In this document: positions 1-5,439 of the stretch, one piece after another
How positions within the stretch are numbered: position 1 is the stretch's first letter
Layout: each line of letters begins with the position of its first letter
NCBI GenBank assembly: GCA_938036665.1
Contig: CALHWR010000057.1
Coordinates: 1-5,439, forward strand
Origin: an uncultured Collinsella sp.
GTDB taxonomy: Bacteria > Actinomycetota > Coriobacteriia > Coriobacteriales > Coriobacteriaceae
Length of the DNA stretch: 5,439 bases
Reading direction: 5' to 3'
Made by a program: the position numbers and the translations under genes
The notes under the pieces: generated by a model
Databases searched by the model: none
Seen by the model: only the letters and a program-made list of their open reading frames with translations
What the model was told of the DNA's origin: nothing

Positions 1-23
1 GTTTCCTGCTCTACAGTCCTGCT

Positions 24-60
24 CACGACGGAGGCCACATTAAGTGGCCTCCTGTTCGTG
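24..60. terminator. Long hairpin, possible terminator of an upstream gene outside the window
   Basis: A perfect 9-bp stem, GGAGGCCAC at 30-38 and GTGGCCTCC at 44-52, closes a 5-nt ATTAA loop. An outer stem, CACGA at 24-28 with TCGTG at 56-60, continues it across a small internal loop. The strength and intergenic position suit a transcription terminator for a plus-strand gene that ends left of the window. There is no T-run after the hairpin on either strand, so a classic intrinsic terminator is not proven. It could instead act as a transcript-end stabiliser or be a dispersed repeat. Confidence 0.45.
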
Positions 61-168
61 CGGAACTCGCGACAAATTAAACTCCGCGCCGGGCGCCACC
101 CAGCCGGGAGACAACGTGCTCGGAACCTTAAATAGCCTCCTCTCCAAACGGGCACGTTGAATGCACGG

Positions 169-174
169 TACAAT
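169..174 (+). promoter_or_regulatory. Candidate -10 element of the methyltransferase gene
   Basis: TACAAT, preceded by GG, lies 40 bases before the start codon at 215 and would give a leader of roughly 30 nt. No convincing -35 hexamer is present 16-19 bases upstream. The support is that the same GTACAAT heptamer recurs upstream of the two other complete genes in the window. An alternative AT-rich stretch at 193-200 is too close to the start codon to leave room for a ribosome binding site. Confidence 0.3.
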
Positions 175-214
175 TGCTTCGGACTTTTCTTTTATTTAAT
201 AGTGGGGTTAATTC

Positions 215-1663
215 ATGGCAGAATCTCGTGCGGAGCGTAAGGCTCGTCGTGCTTTGATCGAGGCGGCTGAGGGGTCGGAGGAGAAAAAATCTTCTAAGAA
301 ATCCAAGTCGTCTCAGGATGCGAAGGGTAAGTCGGCGAAGGGCAAGGTTAAGACCAAGCGTTCTGGCTCTCGTCAGGGCGGGGATAAGGCGCCTCACGTT
401 CGCTCCAAAGGCTCGCGCAAGGATTCGGCTCAGCCCGCGCGTAAGGCCGTGGATCCCAAGTCTCCCTGTTCGATCATGAAAGCTTGTGGTGGGTGTACGG
501 CACTCAATCGTCCTTATAAGAAGCAGTTGGCGGCCAAGCAGGCTGCTATGGAGGAGCTGTTTGCTGAGCTCTGCGAGCGCGAGGGCATTAGCGTCGACCC
601 CATTCGCGGTATGGGAGTCACCCTGGGAGACCCGGGCAAATATCCTGCGCCGCGTGGTTTTCGTCATAAGGCTGCCACTCCGTTTGCTCCCGGCAAAGAG
701 GGCGCTGTCCGCTGCGGCTTTTTTGAACGTGGGACGCACAGGATCGTTGCTGTTCCTGAATGCCCTGTCGAGGCGCCGGGCACTCGTCGGATTCTCAACG
801 GCATCGCTCGCGAGGCCGAACGTCTGCATATTCCTGCCTTTAACGAAGACAAGCATCTGGGGCTGCTTCGCTATGCCGTCGTTCGCTGCGGCTGGCGCAC
901 CGACCAGATTATGGTCACCCTCGTGACCGCTCAGCGCGACCTGCCGCATGCGCAGGAGTTCTTTGAGGCTGTCGCCGCACTCGATCCGCATATCGTCACC
1001 GTTGCCCAAAACATCAACGGACGCCCCGGTAACGCCATCTTGGGTGAGGAGACTCGTATCGTCTATGGCGCCGAGTGCATGCGCGACCAGCTGCTCGGTT
1101 GCGAATTCGATATCTCCCCTACCGCGTTCTATCAGACCAATCCGCAGCAGACCGAGCTGCTCTATCAGCTCGCGATTGACGGCATGGACCTGCAGCAGGG
1201 CAACATTCTTATGGACGCTTACTGCGGCAGCGGCACCATCGGTCTGTGCGCCGCGAAGGATGCCCAGGACAGAGGTGTCGGCATTATGCTGCTCGGCGTG
1301 GAGCGCAACCCGGCGGGCATTGCCGACGCACGTCGCAATGCCGAGCTCAACGGCCTCACCCGCAGCGCTTGGTTTATGGCCGACGACGCCACCGATTACA
1401 TCCTGGACGCCGCCGACAACAACGAGCGGATCGATGTCCTTTCCATCGACCCGCCGCGCGCCGGCTCCACCCCCGAGTTCCTCGAAGCCGCCTGCGCACT
1501 CAAGCCGCGCCGCATCACCTATATCAGCTGCAACCCTGTGACCCAAGAGCGCGACCTGCACCAGCTCCTCGACGGAGGCTATCGCCTGCTCAAGATCACG
1601 CCCGTCGACATGTTCCCCCATACCGACCACACCGAGACCGTAGCGGTCCTCGAGCGCCGCTAA
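215..1663 (+). CDS. 23S rRNA (uracil-5-)-methyltransferase, RlmD/RumA family, iron-sulfur type, no TRAM domain
   Basis: This 482-residue protein belongs to the family that transfers a methyl group from S-adenosylmethionine to C5 of a uridine in RNA, acting in the cytoplasm. Residues 1-80 form a Lys/Ser/Arg-rich, probably disordered extension. A C-x5-C-x2-C cluster (C85, C91, C94) plus C183 in PECPV supplies the four ligands expected for the [4Fe-4S] site of RlmD-like enzymes, which TrmA lacks. FYQTN (305-309) begins the catalytic half. The SAM-binding motif DAYCGSGTIGL is at 334-344 and DPPRAG at 412-417. The nucleophile is C439 in YISCNP, and the likely general base is E474 in the PHTDHTE segment. 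No TRAM-like beta-barrel precedes the cysteines, unlike E. coli RlmD. The start at 215 has GTGGGG seven bases upstream (202-207). The target could be U1939, U747 (E. coli numbering) or both; the sequence does not decide this. Confidence 0.9.
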   Translation: MAESRAERKARRALIEAAEGSEEKKSSKKSKSSQDAKGKSAKGKVKTKRSGSRQGGDKAPHVRSKGSRKDSAQPARKAVDPKSPCSIMKACGGCTALNRPYKKQLAAKQAAMEELFAELCEREGISVDPIRGMGVTLGDPGKYPAPRGFRHKAATPFAPGKEGAVRCGFFERGTHRIVAVPECPVEAPGTRRILNGIAREAERLHIPAFNEDKHLGLLRYAVVRCGWRTDQIMVTLVTAQRDLPHAQEFFEAVAALDPHIVTVAQNINGRPGNAILGEETRIVYGAECMRDQLLGCEFDISPTAFYQTNPQQTELLYQLAIDGMDLQQGNILMDAYCGSGTIGLCAAKDAQDRGVGIMLLGVERNPAGIADARRNAELNGLTRSAWFMADDATDYILDAADNNERIDVLSIDPPRAGSTPEFLEAACALKPRRITYISCNPVTQERDLHQLLDGGYRLLKITPVDMFPHTDHTETVAVLERR

Positions 1664-1690
1664 TCCACCCCGGTAGATTTTCGAGACAAG

Positions 1691-1722
1691 AAAGGGGGCG
1701 GCCCGTCTGGACCGCCCCCTTC
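1691..1722. terminator. Bidirectional rho-independent terminator between convergent genes
   Basis: AAGGGGGCGG at 1692-1701 pairs perfectly with CCGCCCCCTT at 1712-1721, and an inner CC/GG pairing closes a 4-base loop at 1705-1708. The one internal non-pair, C1702 with A1711, becomes a G-U wobble in minus-strand RNA. There the stem is also followed by a T-rich tail (TTTCTTGTCT), so the signal is stronger for the minus-strand PHP gene. In the plus direction the tail is only TTCGCTTGGTTT. The hairpin lies in the 78-bp gap between the two convergent stop codons, where a shared terminator is expected. Confidence 0.85.
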
Positions 1723-1741
1723 GCTTGGTTTATGAACTCCG

Positions 1742-2563
1742 CTACATCCCCTTGCGCAGGTCACACACGCCGGCTGCCGCCATCTCGCGCAGCAGCGTCT
1801 CGCGGTCGCGCGTCACGATCAAATCCAGCGGGAAGTGAATCTCGTCGAGCATCTTGCGCGCGTGATCGAGCTTGCCAATGGCCATGCCAATGTGGGCATC
1901 GGTCGACACGCCAATACCCACGCCCAGCTCGGCGCAGCGCTCGGCGATCTTGCGGCATACGGCCCAATGCTCAGTGTCGACACCGTGTTCAAGACTATGG
2001 TTATTGATCTCGATAATCTTGTGCTTGGCCTTGGCCGCCAGCAGCACCTCATCGATATCGAACGGCACGCCCGAACGACCCGCATGCCCAAGCATGAACA
2101 CCTTGGGGTGCTCCAGGGCATTGATGTACATCTGGGTCGTTTGGGCGAGCGTCGCGCCTTCGGCAAACTGCGGGTTATGCACGCTTGCCACCAAATAATC
2201 CAAATTACGCGTCACCAAATCGAACAGCGAATGCTCACGACTATACGAATCGCCGGCGATATCGAGCGAAACGGGAATGTCTTCGCCAAACAAGCTGCCG
2301 TCCAGCGAAACGATATCAGCCTCGGCACCACGCAGCACCAGCACGCCGCTCCAAATGCGCGGCCAGATATCCTGGTTAATAAAGAATTGGAAACTGCGCA
2401 GGTCATTGGGACAAGGCGTAACCATCGAGCTTAAATGATCGGCGGAACCGAGCACCTGAAGGCCGCGCTCCGCCGCCCAATAGATGTTCTCCTCGATGGT
2501 TGAGTACGCATGCGCAGAGAACATCGTATGAGTATGAATATCACAAGAAAGAAGGTAGGGCAT
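1742..2563 (-). CDS. PHP-domain metal-dependent phosphoesterase, YcdX-like
   Basis: The protein has 273 residues and is a Polymerase and Histidinol Phosphatase (PHP) family hydrolase, predicted to cleave phosphate esters with a three-metal centre; the substrate is unknown. All nine ligand positions known from E. coli YcdX have counterparts: H10 and H12 (DIHTHT), H18 (AHAYS), H43 (SADH), E81 (RGAEADI), H129 (SVHN), H160 (GHAGR), and D222 and H224 (STDAH). The segment FFINQDIWPR (60-69) also matches YcdX as I recall it. There is no signal peptide or membrane segment. The frame stays open to an ATG at 2707, but AAGGAGA at 2568-2574 sits five bases before the ATG at 2563, and the conserved fold begins there, so I choose 2563. 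Relative to YcdX (about 245 residues) there is extra sequence, roughly residues 86-115, between E81 and H129. Histidinol phosphatase is a less likely reading. The gene appears to be transcribed alone. Confidence 0.88.
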   Translation of the reverse strand: MPYLLSCDIHTHTMFSAHAYSTIEENIYWAAERGLQVLGSADHLSSMVTPCPNDLRSFQFFINQDIWPRIWSGVLVLRGAEADIVSLDGSLFGEDIPVSLDIAGDSYSREHSLFDLVTRNLDYLVASVHNPQFAEGATLAQTTQMYINALEHPKVFMLGHAGRSGVPFDIDEVLLAAKAKHKIIEINNHSLEHGVDTEHWAVCRKIAERCAELGVGIGVSTDAHIGMAIGKLDHARKMLDEIHFPLDLIVTRDRETLLREMAAAGVCDLRKGM

Positions 2564-2567
2564 CGGG

Positions 2568-2574
2568 TCTCCTT
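2568..2574 (-). promoter_or_regulatory. Ribosome binding site fixing the PHP gene start
   Basis: Minus-strand AAGGAGA is a strong Shine-Dalgarno match with five bases between AGGAG and the ATG at 2563. It rules in favour of this start over the in-frame ATG 48 codons upstream, which would place the promoter-like element and this site inside the coding region. Confidence 0.8.
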
Positions 2575-2600
2575 GTCCAGTATGGCCGTCGCGTATATTC

Positions 2601-2630
2601 ATTGTACGCATAGCTTTCGGCAGTCGTAAA
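2601..2630 (-). promoter_or_regulatory. Candidate promoter of the PHP gene
   Basis: On the minus strand, TTTACG (plus-strand positions 2625-2630, four of six matches to TTGACA) is followed after 18 bases by TACAAT (2601-2606, five of six matches to TATAAT). Transcription would begin near 2594, leaving a leader of about 30 nt that contains the ribosome binding site. The element lies between the upstream hairpin at 2664-2694 and the start codon, which suits an independent transcription unit. Confidence 0.45.
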
Positions 2631-2663
2631 ACTGCTTCATCCCAATCACACAACGGCATAGAC

Positions 2664-2694
2664 AACGGGGTCTGGCTTAAAACCAAACCCCGTT
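2664..2694 (-). terminator. Hairpin, probable terminator after the aminotransferase gene
   Basis: In minus-strand RNA, AACGGGGTTTGG pairs with CCAGACCCCGTT over 12 bp with one G-U wobble, around a 7-base TTTTAAG loop. In the plus direction the same position is a C-A mismatch, so the structure is better formed in transcripts coming from the aminotransferase gene, whose stop codon is about 30 bases upstream. The following bases (GTCTATG) are only mildly T-rich, so termination may be partial. Confidence 0.6.
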
Positions 2695-2722
2695 TCACGT
2701 AAAACATTGTAAGCAGAGCGCT

Positions 2723-3913
2723 TTACTTTCGACGATATTCGTCGGCCAGTTGCTTCCAGGCAGGCAGAGAGTTGACGATTGTCTCATAGCTCACACAGTA
2801 GCCAAGGCGGAACCAGCCCGGCATGCCAAAACTATCCGAAGGCACCGCGAGCAGTTCGTACTTCTTCGCGCGCTCGCAGAACGCATTCGCATCGGGCTCC
2901 AGCGCCTTCACCCACAAGTAGAATGCACCATCCGGCTCAACATAGGTGTAGCCGTACTCCGCTAGTGCATCGGTAAGCGCGGTGCGGTTGCGCGCATAGG
3001 CCTCGACATCGCTCGGTTCATCAATGCAGTCGATGATTACACGCTGGAAGAGGGCCGGTGCGCACACGAAGCCCAGCGTGCGGGCGGCACCGGCAACGGC
3101 CGGCATCAGGTGAGCAGCCTGCGGATTGGTATTGGGAACCAAAATCCAGCCCACGCGCTCGCCCGGCAGCGAAAGCGACTTGGAATACGAGTAGCACACC
3201 ACGGTGTTCTCGTAGATCGAGGGCACCCAAGGCACCCCGGCACCGTACACGATCTCGCGGTACGGCTCATCAGAGATGAGCGTGATTGGGTTCTCGGAAT
3301 CGCGCTTGGCGTTGACCTCGCGTAAAACATTGGCCAGTCGCGTCAGTGTATCGCGCGTATACACTGCACCGGTCGGGTTGTTGGGTGAGTCGATAATGAC
3401 GGCAGCGGTCTTATCGGTAATCGCCTTGAGCACGTTATCCACGCTCAGCTGGAACGTATCTTCATCGGCGAGCGCCTCGACGCACGTGCAACCAGCTTTC
3501 TCGATCCACACGCGATACTCCGGGAAGTACGGAGCGATAACGATGACCTCGTCGCCCGGATTGGTAATCGCGTTGAGCGTGCAGGTGAGCGAAGCCGCGG
3601 CACCCACCGTCATAAAGACGTCCTTGCCCTCATAGCTCGTGCCAAAGCGACGGTTGAGCGAGTCGGCGACGGCTGCTCGACATTGCGGCAGACCCGGCGC
3701 AGGCGTGTATCCATGCAGCTGGTCGCTCGGCAGCTCCAAGGCCTTCTTAATGGACTCAGCCACGGCGGCAGGTGCCGGAACGCTCGGGTTACCCAGCGAA
3801 AAATCGAATACGTTCTCCGCGCCGATCTGTGCCTTGCGCTCAAGGCCATAGCTAAAGATCTCACGGATGATGGAGCTTTCCGCACCGCGAGCATACATAG
3901 TTTCGTTGATCAT
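2723..3913 (-). CDS. Pyridoxal-phosphate-dependent aminotransferase, class I/II (aspartate aminotransferase-like)
   Basis: This cytosolic enzyme of 396 residues has the fold-type I aminotransferase layout and should move an amino group between an amino acid and a 2-oxo acid using PLP. The cofactor lysine is K245 in SYSKSLSLPGERVGW. Other family marks are the phosphate-binding GAAAS at 104-108, SPNNPTG at 176-182, D215 in SDEPY, which contacts the PLP ring nitrogen, and R369 in WFRLGY, the likely substrate carboxylate arginine. The length is typical. The start at 3913 is preceded by AAAGGGGA five bases upstream. The frame remains open to an ATG at 4012, but that extension is coded partly by a palindromic repeat and has no family sequence. 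Substrate preference (aspartate, alanine, aromatic or other) cannot be read from the motifs. Hairpins on both sides suggest a single-gene transcript. Confidence 0.9.
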   Translation of the reverse strand: MINETMYARGAESSIIREIFSYGLERKAQIGAENVFDFSLGNPSVPAPAAVAESIKKALELPSDQLHGYTPAPGLPQCRAAVADSLNRRFGTSYEGKDVFMTVGAAASLTCTLNAITNPGDEVIVIAPYFPEYRVWIEKAGCTCVEALADEDTFQLSVDNVLKAITDKTAAVIIDSPNNPTGAVYTRDTLTRLANVLREVNAKRDSENPITLISDEPYREIVYGAGVPWVPSIYENTVVCYSYSKSLSLPGERVGWILVPNTNPQAAHLMPAVAGAARTLGFVCAPALFQRVIIDCIDEPSDVEAYARNRTALTDALAEYGYTYVEPDGAFYLWVKALEPDANAFCERAKKYELLAVPSDSFGMPGWFRLGYCVSYETIVNSLPAWKQLADEYRRK

Positions 3914-3917
3914 CTGT

Positions 3918-3925
3918 TCCCCTTT
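3918..3925 (-). promoter_or_regulatory. Ribosome binding site fixing the aminotransferase start
   Basis: Minus-strand AAAGGGGA leaves five bases between GGGG and the ATG at 3913. This supports the 396-residue product over a version 33 residues longer that would begin inside the palindrome. Confidence 0.7.
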
Positions 3926-3937
3926 CGCATAGGCGCT

Positions 3938-3943
3938 ATTGTA
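3938..3943 (-). promoter_or_regulatory. Candidate -10 element of the aminotransferase gene
   Basis: Minus-strand TACAAT in the context GCGTACAAT lies 24 bases before the start codon, giving a leader of about 17-18 nt that just holds the ribosome binding site. I find no good -35 hexamer at normal spacing. The same GCGTACAAT string appears upstream of the PHP gene, which raises the likelihood that it is a true -10 region. Confidence 0.35.
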
Positions 3944-3971
3944 CGCTTTAGCTGAGCAAAGTGCCGCAGCA

Positions 3972-4035
3972 ATGTTGATTGGGGACAGACTTAAATGCGT
4001 GAAAACGCTCATTTAAGTCTGTCCCCAATCAACAT
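3972..4035. repeat. 64-nt near-perfect palindrome, REP-like or remnant mobile element
   Basis: The outer arms, 3972-3996 and 4011-4035, are exact inverted complements over 25 bp. The inner part, GCGT at 3997-4000 and ACGC at 4005-4008, forms four more pairs around a GAAA tetraloop, with a two-base bulge (4009-4010) on one side. Each arm carries GATTGGGGACAGACTTAAAT. This GGGGACAG-type core resembles short inverted repeats known near Y1 or REP-associated tyrosine transposases. The family link is from memory. There is no transposase here and no target duplication is visible. It lies wholly between the ftsH terminator and the aminotransferase promoter region, has no T-tail, and is far longer and more perfect than the terminators nearby. 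Confidence 0.85.
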
Positions 4036-4041
4036 ATCGCT

Positions 4042-4080
4042 CAAAAGAAAGAGCCTCCACAGGTTTCCCCGCAGAGGCTT
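4042..4080 (-). terminator. Rho-independent terminator of ftsH
   Basis: In minus-strand RNA, AGCCTCTGCGGG pairs with CCTGTGGAGGCT around a GAAA tetraloop, giving a continuous 12-bp stem with three G-U wobbles. It is followed at once by CTTTCTTTT, a good U-tract. The hairpin starts 13 bases after the ftsH stop codon at 4093-4095. The wobble pattern and tail both fit only the ftsH direction. Confidence 0.9.
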
Positions 4081-4092
4081 TCGCTACAAGAA

Positions 4093-5439
4093 CTATTTGT
4101 CGGCGTCGGTGTTGCCGTCAGCGTTGACAGCATTGCCATCACCGGCATCATCGGATGCGGCTTCGGCATCCTCCTGCATGGCCGCCTGCGCAAAGGCCGC
4201 AGCATCAGCCGCCAGCTCCTCCTCGCTCATGCGAGGCGAGCGCTTCTTGGTCGGCATGCCGGCCGCCTTGGCGTTGCGCTCCTCCTTGGCCGCCAGGATA
4301 TCGCCCTCGCGCTCAAGGTAAGCATCCCACTCGTTGTCGAGCAGGGCGTTCACGGCGTCGCCTTCGACGGTCTCGCGCTCAAGCAGCACCTTGGCCATCA
4401 GATCGAGCTGATCGCGACGGGCATCCAAAATCTCGACCGCACGGCGATGGGCTTCGCGCATGATGCGCTGAACCTCGATATCGATGCGGCGCGCCGTCTC
4501 CTCGGAGTAATCCTGGTGATCGGCGTAGTCGCGACCCAGGAACACCTGATGTTGCGCCTCGCCAAAGACCTGCGTGCCCAGCTCCTCGCTCATGCCCAAG
4601 CGCGTGACCATCTCGCGCGCCATCTTAGTCGCGCGCTCCAGATCGTTGCTCGCGCCCGACGTGATGTCATCGCACATGAGCTCCTCGGCAACGCGACCGC
4701 CCAAGAACACGGCGAGCTCGTCGAGCATCTCGTTCTTGGTCTTGAGGAAGTGATCCTCCTGCGGAAGCTGCAGTGTGTAGCCCAGGGCCTGACCGCGGCT
4801 GACGATCGAGATCTTATGAACCGGATCGGAGTGCTCCAGGATGTGGCCCACCAAAGCGTGGCCGCTCTCGTGGTAGGCAATCGTGGTGCGCTCGGCTTCG
4901 GTCATCACGCGACCCTTGCGTTGCGGTCCGGCAATCACGCGCTCCATCGACTCCTCGACCTCGTCCATCGAGATCACGGAACGATGACGGCGAGCGGCCA
5001 GCAGCGCAGACTCGTTGAGCAGGTTCGCCAAATCGGCACCAGTAAAGCCAACGGTCATCTGGGCGAGCTTCTCAAACTTCACGTCCTCGTCCATCGGCTT
5101 GTTCTCGGCATGCACGCGCAAGATCTGCTCGCGGCCCTTCACATCCGGACGGTCGACCGTAACCTGACGGTCAAAACGACCGGGACGCAGCAATGCCGGA
5201 TCCAGGATGTCAGGACGGTTGGTCGCGGCGATCAGGATGACCGACTCGCTTTCCTCAAAACCGTCCATCTCGACCAGCAGCTGGTTGAGCGTTTGCTCGC
5301 GCTCGTCGTGACCGCCGCCCAAGCCAGCTCCGCGCTGACGTCCCACGGCATCGATCTCGTCAATAAAGATGATTGACGGAGCCTGAGACTTGGCCTCCTT
5401 AAAAAGGTCGCGCACGCGGCTGGCGCCGACACCCACGAA
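4093..5439 (-). CDS. ftsH: ATP-dependent zinc metalloprotease FtsH, 3' part only
   Basis: FtsH is a membrane-anchored hexameric AAA+ protease that extracts and degrades misfolded membrane proteins and some regulators. The window holds the last 448 codons; the reading frame runs off the right edge, so the N-terminal membrane segments and Walker A are missing, and the GTG at 5434-5436 is an internal valine (FVGVGAS). Fragment residues 23-30 are Walker B (IIFIDEID, D27 and E28). The second region of homology at 71-90 has arginine fingers R85 and R88. The M41 zinc site is HESGH at 190-194 (H190, E191, H194), with third ligand D266 in [10 protein letters not shown]. Most family members have Ala where S192 stands. 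Residues 384-448 form a charged tail, first Lys/Arg-rich, then Ala/Asp/Glu-rich, ending in a low-complexity Asn/Asp/Ala stretch. A U-tailed terminator follows directly. Confidence 0.97.
   Translation of the reverse strand, partial: FVGVGASRVRDLFKEAKSQAPSIIFIDEIDAVGRQRGAGLGGGHDEREQTLNQLLVEMDGFEESESVILIAATNRPDILDPALLRPGRFDRQVTVDRPDVKGREQILRVHAENKPMDEDVKFEKLAQMTVGFTGADLANLLNESALLAARRHRSVISMDEVEESMERVIAGPQRKGRVMTEAERTTIAYHESGHALVGHILEHSDPVHKISIVSRGQALGYTLQLPQEDHFLKTKNEMLDELAVFLGGRVAEELMCDDITSGASNDLERATKMAREMVTRLGMSEELGTQVFGEAQHQVFLGRDYADHQDYSEETARRIDIEVQRIMREAHRRAVEILDARRDQLDLMAKVLLERETVEGDAVNALLDNEWDAYLEREGDILAAKEERNAKAAGMPTKKRSPRMSEEELAADAAAFAQAAMQEDAEAASDDAGDGNAVNADGNTDADK

Noticed and set aside
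4..24. 8-base direct repeat TCCTGCTC at 4-11 and 17-24
   Set aside because: It is too short, with only two copies, to distinguish from chance; there is no third copy and no array.
128..1630. 500-codon open frame on the minus strand opposite the methyltransferase
   Set aside because: It is the antisense shadow of a GC-rich gene; it has no recognisable motifs and no ribosome binding site, while the plus-strand frame has a full set of family motifs.
1246..2007. 253-codon plus-strand frame spanning the end of the methyltransferase and the convergent gene
   Set aside because: It is very Arg/Ser/Pro-rich, crosses the terminator hairpin at 1691-1722, and overlaps two well-supported genes in other frames.
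2564..2707. 48-residue N-terminal extension of the PHP protein
   Set aside because: A strong ribosome binding site and the conserved DIHTHT fold start favour 2563, and the extension would overlap the terminator hairpin and the candidate promoter.
3972..4035. Palindrome as a CRISPR repeat or a phage attachment site
   Set aside because: It is a single copy, with no spacers, no cas genes, no integrase and no tRNA nearby.
4447..5376. 309-codon open frame on the plus strand opposite ftsH
   Set aside because: Antisense shadow of ftsH codon bias. The translation is low in recognisable domain content and the opposite frame is unmistakably FtsH.
5434..5436. GTG as a start codon for the FtsH frame
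   Set aside because: It is the valine in the conserved FVGVGAS segment in the middle of the AAA+ domain, and the frame continues to the window edge.

Overview
The window holds four protein genes separated by short, hairpin-rich intergenic gaps, and reads as an ordinary chromosomal housekeeping segment. Base composition is GC-rich with a strong preference for C or G at third codon positions, Shine-Dalgarno sequences are purine-rich and close to the starts, and the proteins look like those of a high-GC Gram-positive. My best guess is a Coriobacteriia member such as Collinsella or a relative. That rests on overall impression and on no diagnostic marker in the window.

Layout: positions 1-214 are intergenic, with a long hairpin at 24-60 and a candidate promoter. 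A plus-strand gene at 215-1663 encodes an iron-sulfur RlmD/RumA-type (uracil-5-)-methyltransferase with a lysine- and serine-rich N-terminal extension. It converges on a minus-strand gene for a YcdX-like PHP phosphoesterase (1742-2563), and a bidirectional terminator hairpin lies between them. Further right on the minus strand are a class I/II PLP-dependent aminotransferase (2723-3913) and the 3' part of ftsH (4093 to the right edge), whose 5' end lies outside the window.

The three minus-strand genes point the same way, but each gap is 159-179 bp and contains a hairpin, and the two smaller genes each have a promoter-like GTACAAT element and their own ribosome binding site. They are therefore probably separate transcription units. 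No pathway links the products: rRNA modification, a metal-dependent phosphoesterase, amino acid transamination and membrane protein quality control.

The most unusual element is a near-perfect 64-nt palindrome at 3972-4035 between ftsH and the aminotransferase gene, capped by a GAAA tetraloop. Its GGGGACAG-type core resembles the REP-like repeats tied to Y1/REP-associated tyrosine transposases. It is separate from a conventional U-tailed terminator immediately after ftsH. I see no CRISPR array, tRNA, rRNA, intact transposase gene, prophage or recognisable defence or biosynthetic system.
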